Assembly: GCF_036324505.1 (NCBI RefSeq)
Contig: NC_086354.1
Span: 6,368,217-6,432,216 of the forward strand
DNA from: Eleginops maclovinus
Taxonomy: Eukaryota; Chordata; Actinopteri; Perciformes; Eleginopidae
DNA length: 64,000 nt
Direction: 5' to 3'
Positions 43,901 to 51,299 of the stretch are shown here, one piece after another. Within the stretch, counting starts at the first letter, position 1; each line of letters begins with the position of its first letter. Both the position numbers and the translations under genes were made by a program. The notes under the pieces were generated by a model. It did not search any database. It was not told the DNA's origin and was given only the letters and a program-made list of their open reading frames with translations.

Positions 43901-44444
43901 ACTTGCCTTGCTATTTGAGGTGCAGTTTGAAGTACTGGTTGTAACAGTTCTTTCTCTTTAACCCTTTCCTCCGCAGAGGAGACGCCGCAAGATGAGGCCC
44001 ATTGAGAAAGTGGAGACTCTGAAACCCTCTTTCCACGCGGCTCCAGAACTGTGTAACGGAGCCATCGTATGTAATGGTGCGCCTATCTCCACACACCCTA
44101 CACCCTTCGCGAAAAGATTACTTCAACCTATGTTCAGAGACTCGCCATCAGAGGGCAGCTCGGAGGGATCCTCACACTCCGACGACCCCTCGTTCTGTGG
44201 CATCACCACAGCCTGCAACCGAATCTGCGACGGGCTCCCGCAACCCAGGACGCGGGCGGAGAAACGGGCGTTAAGACGCAGGCGTCCGAAGCCCAGCTGC
44301 ACAGTGGTGGACCTGATCCAGGTCCCGCGCAGGAGCAGGAGCGATGAAATGCCCATCTCTACCATACACGACCTCATGAAGAGGCACACGGAGCAAAGCT
44401 CTGGGACATACGGGGTTAATGTCCCCCTCTCAGGTCCTGTTTGA
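22920..44444 (+). CDS. suco: SUN domain-containing ossification factor (complete)
   Basis: SUCO (mouse Osteopotentia) is an ER/nuclear-envelope membrane protein required for osteoblasts to make type I collagen and bone; its yeast relative Slp1 with Emp65 protects folding intermediates in the ER. Seen: 24 phase-consistent exons, 1278 residues (human protein about 1254). Signal peptide 1 to about 22; acidic, Glu/Pro-rich segment to about 280; [11 protein letters not shown] (conserved) just before the SUN domain, about 328-480; long acidic region with a cysteine-rich [16 protein letters not shown] patch; coiled coil with [20 protein letters not shown] at about 940-1026; one TM segment at 1033-1050; basic tail with [20 protein letters not shown]. 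The start was chosen because it gives a hydrophobic signal peptide and a clean GTAAGT donor. Confidence 0.95.
24071..24145. repeat. Near-perfect 35-bp hairpin
   Basis: Arm 24071-24105 pairs with 24111-24145 with one mismatch around a 5-nt loop (AGCGC). Sequence of the arms begins ATGAATATAGTTGATATC. No similar copy elsewhere in the window. Confidence 0.85.
24190..24480. mobile_element. Truncated piggyBac-type MITE copy
   Basis: AAAGGGGCCATATTACGCTC at the left end, then CATGTCTCCATGCTTTAAT, CATACTGCCTGTGCTGCAG, CTCTTTTCACCC and GAAACCAGAGCCCAGTCTGC in the same order as the full copy at 55,715. The left TTAA and the right terminus are lost. Confidence 0.65.
25147..25489. mobile_element. hAT-like non-autonomous element
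   Basis: TAGGGCTGTAAC at the left and GTTGCAGCTCTA at the right form imperfect terminal inverted repeats. Inside is the GTGACGTCTTCAAATGTC..TTTGTC and AATAGTTGGCCA text of a very common teleost element. No clear 8-bp duplication remains. Confidence 0.6.
27022..27136 (+). CDS. suco: suco exon 2, residues 22-60
   Basis: 115 nt after a TCTCGTAG acceptor. Encodes [20 protein letters not shown] then an acidic [17 protein letters not shown] end. An alternative acceptor at 26941-26942 leads to an early stop and was rejected. Confidence 0.8.
27137..27830. other. suco intron 2: no further feature
   Basis: AT-rich, no exon or named repeat recognised. Intron 5 (28747-29693) is likewise empty. Confidence 0.5.
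27831..27950 (+). CDS. suco: suco exon 3, residues 61-100
   Basis: 120 nt, TTTCTTCAG acceptor, GTACTT donor, phase 0 at both ends. Acidic lumenal sequence ([20 protein letters not shown]). Poorly conserved in the family, so placed by splice signals and phase. Confidence 0.8.
28203..28435 (+). CDS. suco: suco exon 4, residues 101-178, GC donor
   Basis: 233 nt from a CATCAG acceptor. Glu/Pro-rich ([19 protein letters not shown]). There is no GT donor in frame before a stop; GAGAG followed by GCAAGA at 28436 is a typical GC-AG donor, and AG plus the next exon's T gives S178 in frame. Confidence 0.78.
28630..28746 (+). CDS. suco: suco exon 5, residues 178-217
   Basis: 117 nt, TTCTTTCAG acceptor, GTGGGT donor. 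Encodes [20 protein letters not shown] then a glutamate run ending DNPYDNE. Low-complexity acidic segment. Confidence 0.8.
29694..29835 (+). CDS. suco: suco exon 6, residues 217-264, tandem acceptor
   Basis: 142 nt. The acceptor is a NAGNAG tandem (CAGCAG, 29691-29696), so one serine codon may be included or skipped. Encodes [20 protein letters not shown] and [17 protein letters not shown]. Confidence 0.82.
29926..30043 (+). CDS. suco: suco exon 7, residues 265-304
   Basis: 118 nt, GACAG acceptor, GTAAGA donor. Contains [20 protein letters not shown], the conserved block just before the SUN domain of SUCO proteins, which anchors the gene identification. Confidence 0.93.
30133..30257 (+). CDS. 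suco: suco exon 8: SUN domain start, residues 304-345
   Basis: 125 nt encoding [20 protein letters not shown] and [19 protein letters not shown] is the signature start of the SUN domain in the SUCO/Slp1 branch. Confidence 0.95.
30530..31350. repeat. Interspersed repeat R1, copy in suco intron 8
   Basis: GTGCAGGGATGATGTATTTG, GCAGGCCAACCCGGAAATGAGC, AAGGGCTCCTTTGACAAAAAGC, then ACATTAACACCACTTTATC and GCTAAGCTAAAAGGCGGC in the family order. An unrelated stretch (30,660-30,900) interrupts it. Confidence 0.6.
31530..31597 (+). CDS. suco: suco exon 9: SUN domain, residues 346-368
   Basis: 68 nt encoding [20 protein letters not shown] and KI, then a split tryptophan. It is preceded by the 1.27-kb intron 8, which is largely repeat R1. 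Confidence 0.94.
31677..31784 (+). CDS. suco: suco exon 10: SUN domain, residues 368-404
   Basis: 108 nt encoding [20 protein letters not shown] then [15 protein letters not shown], the jelly-roll core shared with SUN domains; almost identical to the human protein. Confidence 0.95.
32002..32107 (+). CDS. suco: suco exon 11: SUN domain, residues 404-439
   Basis: 106 nt encoding [20 protein letters not shown] then [16 protein letters not shown]. The [10 protein letters not shown] strand is typical of the domain. Confidence 0.95.
32477..32497 (+). CDS. suco: suco exon 12: 21-nt microexon, residues 440-446
   Basis: CTTCAG acceptor, seven codons (MFTKYIK), GTTAGC donor, phase 0. The human protein has MFIKYIK at the same point, so the microexon is expected in the normal mRNA and not an optional insert. 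Confidence 0.9.
32934..32989 (+). CDS. suco: suco exon 13: SUN domain, residues 447-465
   Basis: 56 nt encoding [18 protein letters not shown] and a split R, the GSEHFCPLS(L)IRVFG strand conserved across SUCO and Slp1 relatives. Confidence 0.95.
32990..34741. other. suco intron 13
   Basis: 1.75 kb with a possible repeat around 33,350-33,560 (GATGTCATACTGG, TTGACTTACATTGCAG) and a 12-C run near 34,447. No coding exon. Confidence 0.45.
34742..34824 (+). CDS. suco: suco exon 14: SUN domain end, residues 465-493
   Basis: 83 nt encoding [20 protein letters not shown] then DDQDDDL. Its donor GTGAGA lies wholly within the 8-bp target duplication (34825-34832) of the hAT element that follows. Confidence 0.93.
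34825..35314. mobile_element. Intact hAT MITE whose TSD is the suco exon 14 donor
   Basis: Element 34833-35306 (474 bp). Terminal inverted repeats TAGGGCTGAACGATT and AATCGTTCAGCCCTA are perfect over 15 bp. Flanked by identical 8-bp duplications GTGAGAAC (34825-34832 and 35307-35314), the length expected of hAT transposition. The left duplication begins at the first intronic base of suco intron 14. No transposase frame inside. Confidence 0.93.
35315..36860. other. Rest of suco intron 14: no further feature
   Basis: AT-rich, with no coding exon recognised; a 90-codon frame at 36095-36367 has no family features. Confidence 0.5.
36861..36926 (+). CDS. suco: suco exon 15, residues 493-515
   Basis: 66 nt encoding [22 protein letters not shown] in register with the human DYP..Y..GE...KNLLGSA segment after the SUN domain. 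Confidence 0.88.
37016..37081 (+). CDS. suco: suco exon 16, residues 515-537
   Basis: 66 nt encoding [20 protein letters not shown] then MQ, comparable with human AILNMVNIAANILG. Possibly an amphipathic helix. Confidence 0.9.
37204..37288 (+). CDS. suco: suco exon 17, residues 537-565
   Basis: 85 nt encoding [20 protein letters not shown] then SETTDLTI. Thr/Ser/Glu-rich, with N-glycosylation sequons NIS and NTT. Confidence 0.82.
37694..38884 (+). CDS. suco: suco exon 18: long acidic region, residues 565-962
   Basis: 1191 nt in a single open exon, the largest in the gene. Begins [20 protein letters not shown]; holds the conserved [20 protein letters not shown] cysteine patch; then long Glu/Ser/Pro-rich sequence; ends [32 protein letters not shown], the start of the coiled coil. 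The minus strand is also open over much of it, an effect of composition. Confidence 0.94.
38920..39270. repeat. Diverged hAT-like MITE copy in suco intron 18
   Basis: GGTTTATAAAATGTCAGAAA, GTGAAAAATCCAAGATAAC and the AACTATTGATTAGTAAGTAG text match the element family at 25,147 and 47,886. Termini decayed. Confidence 0.45.
39435..39522 (+). CDS. suco: suco exon 19: coiled coil, residues 962-991
   Basis: 88 nt encoding [20 protein letters not shown] then [10 protein letters not shown], nearly the same as the human coiled coil. The acceptor (TTGAAG) has a weak pyrimidine tract, but identity to the family is strong. Confidence 0.94.
39523..40369. other. suco intron 19: no further feature
   Basis: AT-rich, no exon or repeat recognised apart from the C-rich acceptor tract at 40,358-40,367. 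Confidence 0.5.
40370..40474 (+). CDS. suco: suco exon 20: coiled coil, residues 992-1026
   Basis: 105 nt after a nine-C pyrimidine tract. Encodes [20 protein letters not shown] then [15 protein letters not shown], with heptad-like leucines and valines. Confidence 0.94.
40700..41045. repeat. Interspersed repeat R1, copy in suco intron 20
   Basis: GTGCAGTGATAATGTAGTTTTGTAGGCCGACC-type start, AAAGGGCTCCTTTGACAAAAAGCC, TTCAGCAGGATAC..CACATTAATACC, in the family order. Confidence 0.6.
41136..41293 (+). CDS. suco: suco exon 21: transmembrane segment, residues 1027-1079
   Basis: 158 nt encoding [23 protein letters not shown] then a polar stretch ([17 protein letters not shown]). Residues 1033-1050 are a single hydrophobic span that anchors the protein in the ER or nuclear membrane. 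Confidence 0.95.
41445..41515. repeat. Teleost retroposon tail fragment
   Basis: AAGGCAAGGCAATTTTATTTATATAG, then TTTCAACACAAGACAGTTCAAAGTGCTTTACA. This tail is found on many fish SINE/LINE copies; family not assigned. The rest of intron 21 (to 42,708) shows nothing else. Confidence 0.55.
42709..42785 (+). CDS. suco: suco exon 22, residues 1079-1105
   Basis: 77 nt encoding [20 protein letters not shown] then QSLVAE. Matches the human (C)FSSYDD..LKRR(T)SFPL segment. Confidence 0.9.
42915..42970 (+). CDS. suco: suco exon 23, residues 1105-1123
   Basis: 56 nt encoding [19 protein letters not shown]. Short and weakly conserved; supported by acceptor GCAG, donor GTGTGT and correct phase on both sides. 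Confidence 0.8.
43015..43079. repeat. 23-bp minisatellite, 2.8 copies
   Basis: Unit TGTCCCTAGTCCATCCATC plus CATC, two full and one partial copy, in suco intron 23. Confidence 0.85.
43259..43440. mobile_element. Truncated piggyBac-type MITE copy in suco intron 23
   Basis: Left TTAA then AGGGGACCTATGATGC, followed by ATGTCTCCATGCTTTAATGTTC, CTCTTTTCACCCTCTG and CCAGAGCCCAGTCTGCTCTG. Right end missing after GTTAGC. Confidence 0.65.
43977..44444 (+). CDS. suco: suco exon 24: C-terminal tail, residues 1124-1278
   Basis: 468 nt to a TGA. Starts with a basic [18 protein letters not shown], includes [20 protein letters not shown] then CGI, an Arg-rich [11 protein letters not shown] patch, and ends [14 protein letters not shown], parallel to the human end. 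No break or frameshift. Confidence 0.95.
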   Translation, partial: RRRRKMRPIEKVETLKPSFHAAPELCNGAIVCNGAPISTHPTPFAKRLLQPMFRDSPSEGSSEGSSHSDDPSFCGITTACNRICDGLPQPRTRAEKRALRRRRPKPSCTVVDLIQVPRRSRSDEMPISTIHDLMKRHTEQSSGTYGVNVPLSGPV

Positions 44445-44905
44445 CAGGACTCCACTCCTTCTCACTGACTCTTTCCAAAAGAGAGCGGATGTTTTTTCAG
44501 TAGCCTAAGGCAGCTTGGAGCTTCCATACCAGACAAACACTTCACTTTTTTTTTTTTTTCATTTTCGCGTCAGATGTTTATATTTGTTAAACTAAAAAAA
44601 TCAAAGAAATGTCTTCCCAGTTTTCCATTAAAGCTTTTCTCTTTCGTTTGGAGTTATTGGACGTGCCTGTTGACCCTACACAAAATGATTACATCTATTT
44701 TATACCCTGCAGACAACATCTCTAACGTCTAGAAATGACTGATTTAAAAACAACCATCTCAGTTTTCCATCAGTACCTTATCACTCTATTCATTCAGGTC
44801 TGACCTCTAAGTTAACCTGCTCTCAGGACCTCAACATTTCAAGAACAAGCTAAATACTTTTTCTGTTGTCAGTTCACTTTCAAAATAAAAGCAGCTGAAA
44901 TGAAC
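44445..44905 (+). other. suco: suco 3'UTR and poly(A) signals
   Basis: ATTAAA at 44627-44632 and AATAAA at 44884-44889 are two candidate poly(A) signals; the second is canonical. A run of Ts at 44548-44560 lies between. Cleavage positions inferred. Confidence 0.5.
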
Positions 44906-45532
44906 ATGTACTTGGACTGTAAAACCCTGAGATGACCCACCAAAAGGATTTAGGATTTTTATTTTTTGTTGGAAACTTATACAATTCAAATGAAAAAAGT
45001 CACCATATGAAAGGACCTCAATGAAAAAACACTTTTATTTTGGTGATACTGTAAACTGCAACTGGTGCTTGAATTAGCTTAAATGACGGCTCCACTCATC
45101 TTCAAAATGTTGCCTGAAATATCCCAATTCCAAGTAGTAATTGAAACAGGAAGATTTAGTATTCGTGGTTATGTTTTCTCAAAGTAAAATATTCCATGCA
45201 AATGTAATTGGTGACGCTCTGCAGAACAAAACACTAGAGTATGTTGGTTTCAAGAGGTTATCGGACAATTAGAACAAGAGCACCATATTACAAGTTGTAA
45301 TCAGAAGGAAAAGTGTTTTAAGTGGTAGGCTACTGGGTAATTTACTAAATTAATATAATTCTGAATTATAACATGTTAAGGAATTATCGGTTGCTGTTGT
45401 CATTTCATATTATTATACAATGCTGAGTTACTGTCTTGCCAGATATGACTGTTTTAAGATGTTTTATTTGCACTTGACCCTAGCCTAGAGGATAGCATCC
45501 CGATGTCAAATGCGCGTGTGGGGAAACTATCG

Positions 45533-45912
45533 TGCGCATGCGCAATGACAAAAAACACTTTATATAAAAACACCTTTGTGTCAACCATAGACTGTATAAA
45601 TAAGGTACCAACAAGCCGCAGACTTGGGTTTTAAACCAAAACGCTGCCTAAAAAAAAAAGAAAGTTTTAACATAGAGTGGTTCTTCAGGGAAAAGTAGCT
45701 TTCTGCTAGCTTGTCAAAGGAATACGTTTTTTTTTTGCTTCCGGTGTGGTATTTATCTGCAGCTAATGATACCTGTTGGCGAGCAGACTTTCTGGACTTC
45801 GAGGATCTTTCTTTGATAGGATTACCAAACGTGAAAGCAGGAGGAACACTCAGTGAAGTTGGGCTAGCTCGGGAGAGCAAACGGCGACGTCACGTTGAGG
45901 AGAACAGGTGAG
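45533..45912 (+). promoter_or_regulatory. Candidate promoter and first exon of an unidentified transcript
   Basis: Seen: a perfect NRF1 palindrome TGCGCATGCGCA (45533-45544), TATATAAA about 20 bp later, then moderately GC-richer sequence to a strong donor (AACAG, GTGAGT, near 45907). One frame is open for about 65 codons up to the donor but has no ATG, so a 5' untranslated exon is likelier than coding. Caution: CATAGACTGTATAAA at 45588 resembles the start of a fish repeat, so the block may be repeat-derived. Confidence 0.3.
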
Positions 45913-46202
45913 TGCTCATTCTGATGAATTTCACTTATCTGGGAAATACAAAATGTGTAATATTGCAGTTTATCACATTTTGAAATAATGTTATTTTCTG
46001 GTATTGTATCTTTCCATAGTAGTTGTTGCAACACAATTTCCCCATATAAAAACACCAGTGCATGTTATACAAAAACGTACTGTAGAGAAGTCTCTGTCAG
46101 CAGAAGACTGGATGGTTGTTATGGTTGCTGTAAGGCCACAATGAAACAGAACATGCGATCAATGTGCAATAACATGCTATTTTTACCCATCACATTGGAT
46201 TT

Positions 46203-47770
46203 CAAGGTTTCAAGGTTTTATTGGTCATATGCACAGCATATACGTTGTATATGCTGTGCATGAAAATCTTATGTCCCATGCTCCTCCAACAACTCAACAT
46301 ACATGGTGCAAATAAGATAAATAAAATAGTGCAAAAAGAGAGAAAAATATTTACAATAACAACAATAAAGATTTAAGGATTGAAATTATTTAAATACTTT
46401 ACACTGTTGAATGAGGAGATATGGACAGATGCATATATTATGTATAAACAGATGTATATGGCAGATATGTATAATATATAGATATATATATGTGTGTGTG
46501 TACTATAAACAGATGTGAGTAGACATTCACAGAGCTCAGGAGTTCAGCAGTCTTATAGCCTGTGGTATAAAACTGTCTCTGAGTCTGGTGGTCTTGGTCC
46601 GGATGCTGCGGTACCGTCTGCCAGACGGCAGCAGACAGAACAGATTGTTGCTGGGGTGATGGGGGTCCTTTAATATCCTACCGGCCTTCTTCCTACACCG
46701 CTGGGTGTAGAGGTCCTCCATGGATGGCAGCTCCGTCCTGGTGATGTGCTGAGCAGTTTTCACCACCCTCTGTAGAGTCTTACGGTTGAGGGCGGTGCAA
46801 CTGCCATACCAGGCGGTGATGCAGCCAGTCAGGATACTCTCGATGGTGCACCTGTAGAAGTTGCAGAGTATCCTGGAGTCCATGTTGAACTTCCGCAGCC
46901 TGCGGAGGAAGAAGAGCCGCTGTCGAGCCGTCTTGGATATGACCCTTGTGTGGTGTGTCCATGTCAGGTCCTCACTGTTTACCCCAAGGAACCTGAAGCT
47001 GCTGACTCTCTCCACAGGAGTCCCGTCGATGGTGATGGGTGTGTGTGCCTCTCTCTGCCTCTTCCTGTAGTCCACAATCAGCTACTTGGTTTTGCTGACG
47101 TTGAGATGGAGGTTGTTGTCCTGGCACCAAGATGTCAGGGCTCTGACCTCCTCTCTGTACGCCGTCTCTTCGCCGTCTGTGATCAGGCCGATGACGGTCG
47201 TGTCGTCAGCAAACTTGATGATGGTGTTGGAGCTGTGTGTGGCCACGCAGTCGTGCGTGAACAGGGAGTAGAGGAGAGGGCTAAGCACAAAACCCTGAGG
47301 GGCTCCGGTGTTGAGGGTCAAGGTGGAAGATGTGATGTTCCCCATCCGCACTGCCTGGGATCTGCCCGTCAGGAAGCTCAGGATCCAGTCACAGAGGGCG
47401 CTGTTGAGCCCAAGGTCCCTGAGCTTAATGATGAGCTTGGAGGGCACAATGGTGTTGAATGCTGAACTGTAGTCAATGAACAGCATTCTTACATAAGTGT
47501 TCCTCCGGTCCAGGTGGGAGAGGGCAGTGTGGAGGGTGAGGGAGATGGCATCATCCGTGGACCTGTTTGCCCTGTAGGCAAACTGCAGGGGGTCCAGTGA
47601 GTCAGGGAGGGAGGAGGTGATAAAAGGTTTGACTAACCGCTCAAAGCACTTCAAGATGATGGAGGTGAGTGCAACTGGGCGGTAGTCATTGAGGCAGATG
47701 GGTTTTGTCTTTTTGGGGACAGGGACAATGATGGACTCTTTAAAACATGTGGGGACTACAGACTGGATAT
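46203..47770 (-). mobile_element. 5'-truncated LINE (L2/CR1-like), minus strand
   Basis: Reverse transcriptase of a non-LTR retrotransposon. On the minus strand, 47,760 down to 46,536 encodes: ...[20 protein letters not shown], the [19 protein letters not shown] block, [20 protein letters not shown], the catalytic FADDTT box, then [15 protein letters not shown] and, after one in-frame TAG (47084-47082), the VDYRKR...FRFLGV thumb and FIPQAIRLLNS end. The 5' end including the endonuclease is missing, as is usual for LINE inserts. The 3' end has a short hairpin and two 8-bp repeats. Family assignment is from memory of such proteins. Probably dead in itself. Confidence 0.88.
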
Positions 47771-47885
47771 AACTTTAGGAAACGTAAGCTCTGCATATAA
47801 ATAAGTTACTATGCATGTTATGGGCTCACATGTTGGTTATTAGAAAAACTGGGAATTGTTCTAGGTCTAATTAGGGAACTGAGTA

Positions 47886-48185
47886 GAGCTGCAACTGATG
47901 ATTTTTCTTAAGTATTGAGTAATCTGCTTATTATTTTGTATATTAATCATATGAAAAAGTTAGGATATAGTGAAAACTATCCCATCTGGTTACTCAAATT
48001 CCAAGACTGTGGCTTAAAATGTCTTGTTTTGTCAGTCCGAAACACAAAGATATTGAGTTAAATGTGATATACACAGAAAACTACGACATATGCACATCAG
48101 AGAGTCTGAAAACAGCATTGTTTACCTTTTTTGGATGCAGAATAACCTAGAGGATGTTGATCGATTAGTCGACTAACAGCTATAT
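47886..48185. mobile_element. hAT-like non-autonomous element, diverged
   Basis: TAGAGCTGCAACTGATGATT at the left, ATCGATTAGTCGACTAACAGCTA at the right, with AAAATGTCTTGTTTTGTCAG and CACAAAGATATTGAGTT inside: landmarks of the family at 25,147. Lies just beyond the LINE 5' end. Confidence 0.6.
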
Positions 48186-50155
48186 TTTTGATAAGTTTTA
48201 AAGTAGTAACAGTTTTTAGTACATTTTAGTTATGGTCCTAATTTCCTATGTGGCATTGTATGAAAGATATGTCTTTGAGCCATCAGTTTCTGCATTATTC
48301 AATAATTTAAAGTACACATTGCGAGTAAGACACATTTACAATGAATGAATACACATTTGCATTTGACATTTCAGTAATGATGCTAAACAGTTAACATTTC
48401 AAATAAGACCCAGGAGGTTTTGAGCTTTGATAGCTGAAAGCATTCACCCGCTGAGGTACTGTGAGGCGACCGACCGACCTTGTGCTTGTACTGTTTGTGT
48501 TTACTTGAGTACCAGATGCAGTATGTGTTATTTACAGGAATATGAGCAGCACAGTAAACAGTGCTTGGTTACATAAAAATATGAGGTCAACTTAACTGTG
48601 GGGGGAAAAAAACACCAGCAGTATGGCTGAGATTATGGTGTAACATGTATGACATGCATATGCTCTGCTGTGATTGGCTTAGTGGCTTTGAGCTGATTTT
48701 TTAGGGTTTTTTTTTGCAAACAGTTGAAGTGGAGCTGCGTAAACACAAACACACACACTGTAGTTAAACAACATGCTCACCATACAGTGCAGTAACACAA
48801 TCAAATACGTATAAGCACTCGTAAACATATTCCTGCACCAATGTTCATGTTGAACCAGAAATTATCGGATTTTTTTTTACAGCTTTTGGTCAAATTTAGA
48901 ATGTCTGGTCTGCAGGTGAGGAAAAAACTGAGCTCCTGTAATCTCTTTATGTAAGTGTTTTGTTGCCTTGTCCAGCAGGGGGCAGTGTAATCTTTGGATA
49001 AACCTTTGCATGATTTTCGATCGTACCCTCACCATTATTTTCCATGCGATGAGTCATTACTCAGGAAGGAAGTAAATTAGTTCAAGGGCTAACACTGCTC
49101 TCCTCCATGCATATTCATCTGCATTTGTTTTTGCCACCATGGAGCCACTGAAACTGCTCCCCCTTATTATCATATTTGTGTTTCTTTTATTTAAAATGCA
49201 CTTGTTACACTCTTGAGTATTCAGACCAAACAGTGTACATTTGAAGTGTCTCATGGAAAACAGAACACTGGCTGACTTGTTTGAAGACAGTATCTTTGAT
49301 GTGAAGCATTTATGATATGGCTCCAGCTTTTTATTTCAAGTCGGGGAAAAAACTGGATTAATTCCATTACTTCTACACACACTGTCTCCTTTCTCGCTGC
49401 GGTCAGAGCTTGTGAGAAATTAGGTTAAAACCTCTTTATTCATCTGACCTGGTTGAGTAGCAGGAACCTTTCAGAGATAAGCGTGCCTGATGCCCCCCCC
49501 CCCCCTTCATTTTGTTAACAGAATTCCTAGGTTTCTCTTTCCCCTGCCTCTATCCAAAGATTATCTGTAAATGCATGGCTGCAATCCTCTTTTCCAGGGC
49601 ACTTTATCCGTGGTCTGTCATGCACTGAATATTCTCAGTGTGATTTTGTATGTGTATGTTTCCATTTGGGTATATACTAGTAGCTGCTCTTTACTCTTTT
49701 GCCTTATCCTTTTAACACAGAAAAAATAAGTCCCTATTCTAGGCAGCCATATGTATTTTTAACACTCTAATGTCATTTTATTGTCATAGGAAATACCAAT
49801 TAACCAATGAAAACAGTTATGTCCTCTGTTCATTGGTTTTATTCTGTTATTTTCAGGACTCTGCTATTACCTATAGTCTCGGTATGTTTGATGTATCTCC
49901 ACATTCATAAAGCCCAAGGATAAGTGCCTATTTTTTCTCTAGTCGACTGGCACCAACACATATTTGCCTAGGTTTCCACCTCTGTGGGCAAATTCTCTCC
50001 ATTTACACCTACTCCGGTCTTGCTATTGACTTTCCATGCAGCTGCACAGCCTATCAAATTTATCTTGTGTTTTGTGCGAACACGGCTTGAGAAAATAACC
50101 CCTATTGGTGTCATTAGCCTTAACTTAGGGTAAACATCTTAACCAGGGTATAAAA
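48186..50155. other. Intergenic: no feature seen
   Basis: AT-rich, a 12-C run near 49,493-49,504, no coding exon, RNA gene or named repeat recognised. Confidence 0.5.
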
Positions 50156-50159
50156 GAAC

Positions 50160-50780
50160 ATGCATTATAGAGTGTTGCAGGTAGGACGTATTTTTGTAGG
50201 CCGACCCGGAAGTAAGCTGCACATGGGTTCCATCGACACTGCTGATGTCTTTAATGTCGTAGAACAAAACGTGATCCGTCTCTTAAATTGTGTCAACCAC
50301 AGACCTTATTGCAAGCTATTTTCCGAAATCCTACGGAGAAATCCGTTGACTCTGTGACAAGGGAACCTGAAGTGGTAAAATGTCTTGTAAAGTGAGTGGT
50401 AAAACTGACTTCCAGGTTTTAGGACTCGTCCCTAGAGTTGTGCAGGGAGGCTGAGCAGGAAATTAGCTTCGCAAGACCTCTCTATAAAAATCAAGATTTA
50501 TGATACTTGCACGTTATGTTCAGTAGGATAATTCCCACGTATTAACACCACTGGTATAATTACTTAAGAGTCAATGCAATCGCCAGAAGTTAAAAGCTAA
50601 CGTTAGCCTATAAACGATCTACGTGTCTTCACGTAGACCGCTAAGCTAAAGGCGGACTCTTGTTCGGAATGACATTTAGGCCCAATTAAATAAAATGTTA
50701 TTTAGTCACTTGTTAGCAACCATTTGTTATTTCTCACATAGAAGCTACAGACATTCACGAGTTGGGTTGACATATTTTAT
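50160..50780. repeat. Interspersed repeat R1, fullest copy
   Basis: GTTGCAGGTAGGACG, TTGTAGGCCGACCCGGAAGTA, GTTCAGTAGGATAATTCCCAC, TATTAACACCACTGG, AGCTAACGTTAGCCTATAAA, CGCTAAGCTAAAGGCGG: all the landmarks found piecemeal in the other copies. Confidence 0.6.
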
Positions 50781-51223
50781 CTCGTAGAACCAAGGGGCAA
50801 CCTCCGGGGTTGAGCAGTGAAACACATACGGAAGTACCAAAAACTGCAGTTCGTCGAATGGCCGCGTGGCCTGGCTCCAAAACAGAGCAATTTACATACG
50901 CCCATGTTAAAATGCCAATGTTTACAGCAGAAATAAACATGGTTACAGCGTGGTACAATTGCGTTTGGTCTCTATAGCTAATTTCCCTATTCATGACAAC
51001 TGTGAGGAGGGTGAATTTCTATACAGCTCTCCGTTTTAATTATATTAAGGCTTAAAGTTATGCATAATTAAGGGCGTGCTCGCTTTGATTGACAGGTTAG
51101 CGCCGTCAGTGGGCGCTAGCCGCTAGTTGTCTGCTCTGCTAGCTCCGCTAACAGTCACTGCACTTGACCTGTCGGACATGTTGGTGGTGTTGGTGCCTTT
51201 TGAATGCAAATATCAGACATAAT

Positions 51224-51293
51224 ATGGCTTGCTGTGCGATTAACTGTAGGCCTACTAACAGACCGTCCCAGAAGTCTGGTCTCAGTTTTTTTG
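51224..51293 (+). CDS. THAP-like N-terminal exon within repeat sequence
   Basis: ATG followed by 23 codons, MACCAINCRPTNRPSQKSGL then SFF and a split glycine, ending at a GTAAGT donor. The spacing of Cys4 and Cys8 and the later GLSFF resemble the start of THAP zinc-binding domains (C-x2-4-C ... GLSFHRFP). The flanks (50,780-51,220) look like a dispersed fish repeat, so this is probably the first exon of a P-element/THAP-type transposon or its remnant. No second THAP exon was found downstream. Confidence 0.4.
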
Positions 51294-51299
51294 GTAAGT

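Noticed and set aside
45711..45911. 66-codon frame before a GTGAGT donor as a coding exon
   Set aside because: No ATG in the frame after an upstream stop and no family match; kept only as a possible non-coding first exon.
46950..47465. 171-codon plus-strand open frame
   Set aside because: Antisense shadow of the LINE reverse transcriptase.
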